DNA of 10,846 nt from Nitrospirota bacterium (lineage in GTDB: Bacteria; Nitrospirota; Thermodesulfovibrionia; Thermodesulfovibrionales; UBA6898): assembly GCA_029858145.1 (NCBI GenBank), contig JAOUFP010000050.1, forward strand, positions 1 through 10,846, given 5' to 3'. The notes beneath the pieces are model-generated. The model saw nothing but the letters and a program-made list of their open reading frames with translations, did no database searches and was not told the origin of the DNA. The stretch's first letter is position 1; each line of letters begins with the position of its first letter. The position numbers and the translations under genes were made by a program. Positions 6,949-10,846 of the stretch are shown piece after piece.

Positions 6949-7159
6949 GGAAACGAAGAATTCCTGACCGAAGCGATAACCCGGCCGCAGCCCTTTGCAG
7001 GATCAAATTCAGTTGTCCCGTAAGAGCGTCAATTGCTTTGAAGCAAGGGACAGGGGAAGAGCTCAACGACAAACCGGATAAATCCTTCTGAATAAGGGAA
7101 AGGCAGAAATTCACCGGCGGATGACGACTGCTCATTCCGGGAAAATGGTGATGATTTTT

Positions 7160-7189
7160 TTGCCTCTGATTGCCGGATCATATTAGAAT
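7160..7189 (+). promoter_or_regulatory. Weak promoter of the M23 peptidase unit, predicted leaderless
   Basis: TTGCCT (7160-7165) lies 18 bases before TAGAAT (7184-7189, five of six matches). The expected start at 7195-7196 coincides with the ATG at 7195. The -35 is poor, so this rests mainly on the -10 and the absence of any Shine-Dalgarno. Confidence 0.3.
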
Positions 7190-7194
7190 ACAGA

Positions 7195-8079
7195 ATGAAA
7201 GCAATAATGCTTCGTGAATTCATGAAAAGTTTTATGAAGACCTTCTCCTGTTTTCTCCTCCCGGCTCTTTTTCTTTTTGCGCTCCCTTTTTCTCAGGCGG
7301 AAGCCTTTCAGGCAAGGATACTTCCCTCAAGGATACATCAGGGAGATGCATTTATGATCAAAGTCAGCGGACTGAAGGGAACAGCAGAGCCATCCGCTGT
7401 ACTGGAAGGGAAGCAGGTTCTCTTCAGCGGCTGCGGGAAGGGATGCTTTGTTGCCATTGCTGCCATAGACCTGCAGTCAGAGCCCGGTATTTACCGGATC
7501 CCCCTGAAGGTCGGAAGACGGAAGACGGCGCTGCGGCTGCGCGTTTTAAAAGGCAGATTTGAGACGATACATCTCACCCTGCCTGAAGAGAAGGTATCAC
7601 CGAGCCCTGAAGACCTGGAACGGATCAGGAGAGAGGCGGACCTGCTGAATTCTCTTTGGGAGGTTCAGTCGGAGAGGCTATGGGAGGGCAGTTTTGTTCT
7701 CCCCCTGCAAAATCCGCTATCCACTCCTTTTGGCACCATGAGGATTATCAACGGGGAAATGGTCAGCATCCACCGGGGCCTTGACATGAAGGGTCTGGAA
7801 GGAGAGGAAATAAGGGCATCGAACAGGGGGACGGTGGTGCTCACAGATGAGCTTTTTTTCGGGGGCAATACGGTCATTCTCGATCACGGGCAGGGCATCT
7901 TTACTGTGTATATGCATCTGTCGCGATTCAATGTCAGCCCCGGGGATCTCGTAGCGAAGAATGACGTCATCGGATATGTCGGGTCATCGGGAAGGTCGAG
8001 CGGTCCCCATCTCCACTTCGGGGTGAAGGTGAAGGGGGTGAATGCAAGTCCTGTTTCGATCGCTGGATTGAAGCTGTGA
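7195..8079 (+). CDS. Exported M23 family metallopeptidase
   Basis: A zinc endopeptidase of the LytM/lysostaphin fold, which cuts peptide cross-links of peptidoglycan in the periplasm (or regulates amidases if inactive). Residues 1-38 are a signal peptide with a long n-region and a core at about 18-31 (FSCFLLPALFLFAL), probably cleaved near AEA-F. An N-terminal beta domain (about 38-120) has a CGKGC pair at C80 and C84, and a helical stretch (about 138-165) links it to the catalytic domain (about 170-294). The zinc ligands are intact: H193 and D197 in HRGLD, then H241 and H272/H274 in PHLHFG, so the enzyme should be active. Internal ATGs at codons 5, 10 and 14 could also serve as starts; 7195 fits a leaderless transcript. 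The zinc-ribbon gene follows after 19 bases. Confidence 0.92.
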   Translation: MKAIMLREFMKSFMKTFSCFLLPALFLFALPFSQAEAFQARILPSRIHQGDAFMIKVSGLKGTAEPSAVLEGKQVLFSGCGKGCFVAIAAIDLQSEPGIYRIPLKVGRRKTALRLRVLKGRFETIHLTLPEEKVSPSPEDLERIRREADLLNSLWEVQSERLWEGSFVLPLQNPLSTPFGTMRIINGEMVSIHRGLDMKGLEGEEIRASNRGTVVLTDELFFGGNTVILDHGQGIFTVYMHLSRFNVSPGDLVAKNDVIGYVGSSGRSSGPHLHFGVKVKGVNASPVSIAGLKL

Positions 8080-8098
8080 ACAGGGCCCGGAGATTTCA

Positions 8099-8377
8099 AT
8101 GAACCAGGAAGATATTGACGAAGCCCTCGGCATAACGCGGTGCGCACGCTGCGGCCACAGGCTTGAAGGAGAGATCGAATGTCCCTTCTGCTCACTCTTC
8201 CCCGATAAGCCGCGCAAAGACGCGCTCCCCAAGTGGGTGTTCATGACCGCCTGCTTTCTCACCTCACCGCTCAGTCTTTACGCGGTTATCACCACAAAAC
8301 GCCTGAATTTAATTGAAAAGGTGCTTGCGTTTTCAGGGTGCATGTTCTGGTTCGGGATGTATCAGTTTTTTTTCTGA
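8099..8377 (+). CDS. Small zinc-ribbon membrane protein
   Basis: The 92 residues start with a four-cysteine zinc ribbon, CARC (C15, C18) and CPFC (C28, C31), followed by two probable transmembrane helices at about 46-64 and 72-92. The ribbon is expected in the cytoplasm beneath a hairpin in the inner membrane. I do not recognise a named family; such proteins are usually left as hypothetical. It is a real gene: GGAG is 6 bases before the ATG, it lies 19 bases after the M23 peptidase on the same strand, and the Cys pattern and hydrophobic blocks are protein-like. A role next to the peptidase (partner or regulator) is only inferred from position. Confidence 0.75.
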   Translation: MNQEDIDEALGITRCARCGHRLEGEIECPFCSLFPDKPRKDALPKWVFMTACFLTSPLSLYAVITTKRLNLIEKVLAFSGCMFWFGMYQFFF

Positions 8378-8399
8378 GCTCGAATGATTCCTGCAGCGC

Positions 8400-8420
8400 G
8401 TGCCTGCCTGAAGCAGGCAC
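8400..8420. terminator. Strong GC-rich hairpin after the M23/zinc-ribbon genes
   Basis: GTGCCTGC (8400-8407) and GCAGGCAC (8413-8420) form a perfect 8-bp stem with a 5-base loop, 23 bases after the zinc-ribbon stop. No T run follows on either strand. It could be a Rho-dependent or 3'-end-protecting hairpin, or one copy of a dispersed repeat. Confidence 0.4.
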
Positions 8421-8481
8421 AGGATGTGAACCACATGCATCCGGTGAGGCATGCGCATACCGAGAGGATAATGCACCGCGA

Positions 8482-8509
8482 TTGACTCCTGATTCCATTG
8501 TAGTAAAAT
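8482..8509 (+). promoter_or_regulatory. Sigma70-like promoter of the PAS/PilZ gene
   Basis: TTGACT (8482-8487, five of six) is 16 bases before TAAAAT (8504-8509, five of six). The expected start is A8516 or A8517, leaving 3-4 bases before the ATG at 8520. Confidence 0.5.
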
Positions 8510-8516
8510 ATTACTA
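8501..8516. promoter_or_regulatory. Palindrome over the -10 and start site of the PAS/PilZ gene
   Basis: TAGTAA (8501-8506) and TTACTA (8511-8516) are perfect 6-bp arms around AATA. It covers the -10 hexamer and reaches the predicted transcript start, a position where a dimeric repressor would block RNA polymerase. Confidence 0.3.
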
Positions 8517-8519
8517 ATC

Positions 8520-10016
8520 ATGGAGGGGAACAGGATACTCTTTGGCAGCATAGGGATTGGTCTGTCTTATTGGTTCATCGACTCGGCGGTCGATGCTTAC
8601 GTGTTCCGCGAAGGCATTTTTGTATCGCAGCTCATCGCCCCGGGAATGAAAGAGATATGGGTGCGTCTTTTTGCCATGTTCGTGCTCATTGCCTCCGGCG
8701 CCTTCGCTCAAAGGACGCTGAATAAACGGATAAAGCTGGAGAGGGCCCTGCGGGAGGAAAAGAACAGGATAGAGGCGATAATTGGAGCGATAGGCGAAGG
8801 GGTCAGCATCCAGGGCACAAATTATAAAATATTGTATCAAAACCCTCTGCATAAGGAAATTGCCGGTGATCATGCCGGCGAGTACTGTTATAAGGCCTAC
8901 AAGGACAGGGACAGCGTATGTCCGGACTGCCATCTTGCCATGTCCTTTGCGGACGGCAAGATTCACAAAAAAGAGGAGGTCAGGGTCTCCAGGGAGGGAA
9001 TAGTCTACTATGAAATTACCGCATCACCCATGAAAGATTCAGAGGGAAGGATCATTGCGGGGGTAGAGGCATTCAGGGACAATACAGAACGAAAAAGGAT
9101 TGAGGAGGTGCTGAGAGATAGTGAAGAGCGGTTCAGAAAGGTTTTCGAGAATGGCCCCATCGGCATGGTCATGGCCGGACCTGACTTCAGGATCCTCAGG
9201 GCCAACAGTTCAGTCTGCCAGATGCTGGGATATACGGAGCAGGAACTTGCCGGCAAAAGCCTGGAAACGTTCACCTGCCCCGAGGACAGGCAAAAAGCCG
9301 CCGAGCTTTTAGGACAACTGATGCGGGGACAAATCCCCCTTGTCAGGCTGGAGAAACGGTGCGTAAAAAAAGATGGCGAAGTTCTCTGGACGAATCTGAC
9401 GACTACCACGCTGCGCAACCGCAGAGGCGAGGTGGTGTATGTCCTCTGCATGATCGAAGATATCAGCAAGCGCAAGTTCGCGGAGGAGGAAAGGGAAGAG
9501 CTTATCCGGGAGCTCAGGGACGCGATGACCAGGGTAAAGACACTGAGCGGCCTGCTCCCGATGTGCGCATGGTGCAGGAAAGTGCGCGACGATAAGGGGT
9601 ATTGGAAGAAGGTGGAAGCGTATATCGAAGAGCATTCTGATGCTTCCTTTACTCACGGCATATGCCCTGAATGCCTGAAAAAGTATGATCCCGAAACATA
9701 TAAGTCATATCAGGGAAAAAGGAGGGAGGTATATGCAGAGGAACGGCGGCAATGCACCAGGAGAACAGTGACCGAGCCTTTCAATTTCAGCTGCAGTTTG
9801 CATGTCAGGGAATCGAAAGATCTGGATCTCAATGCCTCTGTTACTGATATCAGTGATGCGGGTGCGGGCATTAAGACCGATTACCCCCTTCAGCGTAACG
9901 CCCTTCTCGCATTTGAATTCGGAACAGAAAACAGGACCGGTATCGTGAGGTGGGGAAAATCAGCAGATGCCGAAGCCCCCGCATTCAGAGCCGGCATAGA
10001 GTTTATAGCCAACTGA
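8520..10016 (+). CDS. Membrane sensor protein: two PAS domains, CxxC...CxxC module and C-terminal PilZ domain
   Basis: The 498 residues begin with two transmembrane helices (about 6-26 and 46-64) and a short outside loop, a module I know from sensor kinases of related phyla. Cytoplasmic parts follow: PAS1 (about 82-190) with C123, C134, C137 and H138; PAS2 (about 198-318, with GPIG and the usual NRRGE/DISKRK end); a coiled-coil linker (about 316-340); a presumed zinc module with C349/C352 and C382/C385 around KVRDDKGYW; and PilZ (about 405-498) with R409-R410-x3-R414 and D443-x-S445-x2-G448. Both PilZ signatures for binding c-di-GMP are intact. There is no histidine kinase, GGDEF or EAL domain, so output must be conformational or through a partner. 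The ATG has no Shine-Dalgarno and sits 3-4 bases after the predicted transcript start. Confidence 0.85.
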   Translation: MEGNRILFGSIGIGLSYWFIDSAVDAYVFREGIFVSQLIAPGMKEIWVRLFAMFVLIASGAFAQRTLNKRIKLERALREEKNRIEAIIGAIGEGVSIQGTNYKILYQNPLHKEIAGDHAGEYCYKAYKDRDSVCPDCHLAMSFADGKIHKKEEVRVSREGIVYYEITASPMKDSEGRIIAGVEAFRDNTERKRIEEVLRDSEERFRKVFENGPIGMVMAGPDFRILRANSSVCQMLGYTEQELAGKSLETFTCPEDRQKAAELLGQLMRGQIPLVRLEKRCVKKDGEVLWTNLTTTTLRNRRGEVVYVLCMIEDISKRKFAEEEREELIRELRDAMTRVKTLSGLLPMCAWCRKVRDDKGYWKKVEAYIEEHSDASFTHGICPECLKKYDPETYKSYQGKRREVYAEERRQCTRRTVTEPFNFSCSLHVRESKDLDLNASVTDISDAGAGIKTDYPLQRNALLAFEFGTENRTGIVRWGKSADAEAPAFRAGIEFIAN

Positions 10017-10045
10017 TTTGTCCGGGTCAGGGAGATTCGGACAAA
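10017..10045. terminator. Hairpin between the convergent PAS/PilZ and cysK genes
   Basis: TTTGTCCG (10017-10024) begins right after the PAS/PilZ stop and pairs perfectly with CGGACAAA (10038-10045) around 13 bases, overlapping the last codons of cysK. Neither strand has a T tract after the stem. Its place in a 10-base convergent gap makes a shared, inefficient terminator plausible. Confidence 0.35.
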
Positions 10046-10846
10046 AACAATCCGGTGCTCAGATAGCGCTCTCCCCTGTCAGGGATGATGACGACAACCT
10101 GCCTTCCTCTGCCCAGTTTTTTTGCGACCTTCATCGCTGCCCACATCGCGGCACCTGAGGATATGCCGGCAAGGATGCCTTCTGTTTTGGCAAGTAACCG
10201 CGCTGTCTCCGCAGCATCCGCATCGGCCACCTGAATAACCTCGTTGTAAATTTCCCGGTTGAGAACACCGGGAACAAAACCCGCCCCTATGCCCGCTATC
10301 TTATGGGGGCCGGGATCTCCCCCTGAAAGGACCGGCGATGATGCGGGCTCTACCGCCGCGATCCATACATCCGGATTCCGCTCCCTCAGTATTTCGCCGA
10401 CGCCGGTGACCGTACCGCCGGTGCCGACGCCCGCGACAAAACCATCGGGAATCGCGTTCAGGTCATTGATGATCTCCATCGCCGTTGTTTTCCTGTGTAT
10501 CTCCGGATTGGCGCTGTTTTCGAACTGCTGGGGCATGAAATAGTCAGGGTTGTCCCTGTTGATCTCGCAGGCCTTCTCCACAGCGCCCTTCATGCCTTTC
10601 TTTCCGTCTGTCAGGACGAGTTCGGCACCATAGGCCTGAAGAAGCTGCCTGCGCTCCATCGACATGGTTTCGGGCATGGTGAGGATCAAGCGGTAGCCCT
10701 TGATCGCGGCGACCATCGCCAGGCCGATGCCCGTGTTTCCGCTCGTCGGTTCGACGATAATGCCGCCCGGCATCAGGTTTCCTTCACGCTCGGCTGCCTC
10801 TATCATCGCAAGAGAGATCCTGTCTTTTACCGACCCGCCCGGATGG
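10027..10846 (-). CDS. cysK: Cysteine synthase (O-acetylserine sulfhydrylase), missing its first residues at the right edge
   Basis: CysK is a cytoplasmic PLP enzyme that makes cysteine from O-acetylserine and sulfide. The frame is open beyond the first visible ATG (10806) to the window edge, and those codons read HPGGSVKDRISLA, the PLP-lysine motif (lysine at 10827-10825). The true start is therefore outside the window. About 273 residues are visible of an expected 305-310, so roughly 35 are missing. Further motifs are intact: TSGNTG (substrate loop), GTGGTVTG (phosphate-binding loop), GISSGA (SSG near the PLP ring nitrogen) and the family ending RGERYLSTGLF. No regulatory domain is attached, which argues against cystathionine beta-synthase; CysM is less likely from the motif set. 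It converges on the PAS/PilZ gene with 10 bases between stops. Confidence 0.92.
   Translation of the reverse strand, partial: HPGGSVKDRISLAMIEAAEREGNLMPGGIIVEPTSGNTGIGLAMVAAIKGYRLILTMPETMSMERRQLLQAYGAELVLTDGKKGMKGAVEKACEINRDNPDYFMPQQFENSANPEIHRKTTAMEIINDLNAIPDGFVAGVGTGGTVTGVGEILRERNPDVWIAAVEPASSPVLSGGDPGPHKIAGIGAGFVPGVLNREIYNEVIQVADADAAETARLLAKTEGILAGISSGAAMWAAMKVAKKLGRGRQVVVIIPDRGERYLSTGLFLSESP

Noticed and set aside
6917..7135. N-terminal extension of the PHP protein to an ATG at 7135
   Set aside because: The family starts at MIDLHTHT; the extra residues are not conserved-looking and a promoter lies inside this stretch.
8289..8551. Minus-strand frames of about 70 codons over the zinc-ribbon 3' end and intergenic region
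   Set aside because: Shadow of the zinc-ribbon gene and of the GC hairpin; no motif or start signal.
8919..8933. CPDCH as a c-type haem-binding motif
   Set aside because: With two N-terminal helices the PAS1 domain is cytoplasmic, where cytochrome c haem is not attached; the cysteines fit a PAS cysteine cluster better.
8514..8966. Minus-strand frame of 150 codons opposite the PAS/PilZ N-terminus
   Set aside because: Antisense to a gene with clear domains; no motif of its own.
1..10846. CRISPR arrays, insertion sequences, prophage or defence genes
   Set aside because: No regularly spaced repeats, transposase or integrase motifs, or target-site duplications were seen.

Overview
This looks like ordinary bacterial chromosome with close-packed genes and no mobile element, CRISPR array, tRNA or rRNA that I could recognise. 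A periplasmic lytic transglycosylase, an exported M23 peptidase and an NAD-dependent ligase indicate a cell-walled bacterium. Two modules in the PAS/PilZ protein (its two-helix N-terminus and its C-terminal CxxC...CxxC module) are ones I associate mainly with Nitrospirota and the former Deltaproteobacteria (Desulfobacterota and relatives). I lean to Nitrospirota or a relative, but this is family memory, not a search.

Layout. (1) 1-104, minus: the first 34 codons of an inner-membrane or exported protein that runs off the left edge, with a sigma70-like promoter behind it. (2) 105-787: no convincing gene; it holds that promoter and a nested inverted repeat at 419-534. (3) 788-3804, minus: a DUF488 protein, the NMN amidase PncC (CinA C-terminal family) and the NAD-dependent DNA ligase LigA. 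pncC and ligA overlap by one base. LigA releases NMN each time it seals a nick, and PncC deamidates NMN to NaMN, so the pair couples NAD consumption to recycling. (4) 3805-4207: a divergent intergenic region, with a promoter for the plus-strand transglycosylase whose -35 lies in a cluster of TGTCA half-sites. (5) 4208-5554, plus: an MltD-like lytic transglycosylase with LysM and a very basic tail. It converges on (6) 5562-6916, minus: a PHP-domain phosphoesterase and a membrane-anchored TPR protein that also overlap by one base. (7) 7195-8377, plus: an M23 peptidase and a small zinc-ribbon membrane protein. (8) 8520-10016, plus: a membrane protein with two PAS domains, a four-cysteine module and a PilZ domain, without a kinase or GGDEF/EAL domain. 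(9) 10027-10846, minus: cysteine synthase, cut by the right edge just before its PLP lysine.

The genes fall into housekeeping functions (DNA ligation and NMN salvage, cysteine synthesis), envelope remodelling (transglycosylase, M23 peptidase, TPR anchor) and one signalling protein that probably ties a redox, metal or ligand signal to c-di-GMP.

One unexpected pattern is in translation starts. The first genes of four units (DUF488, PHP, M23, PAS/PilZ) have no Shine-Dalgarno sequence, and each has a -10-like hexamer placed so that transcription would begin at or within a few bases of the ATG. Two genes inside operons (TPR, zinc ribbon) have clear Shine-Dalgarno sequences. This suggests leaderless or near-leaderless mRNAs. 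Nothing here is clearly an undescribed system; the PAS-zinc-PilZ architecture and the leaderless pattern deserve the most attention.
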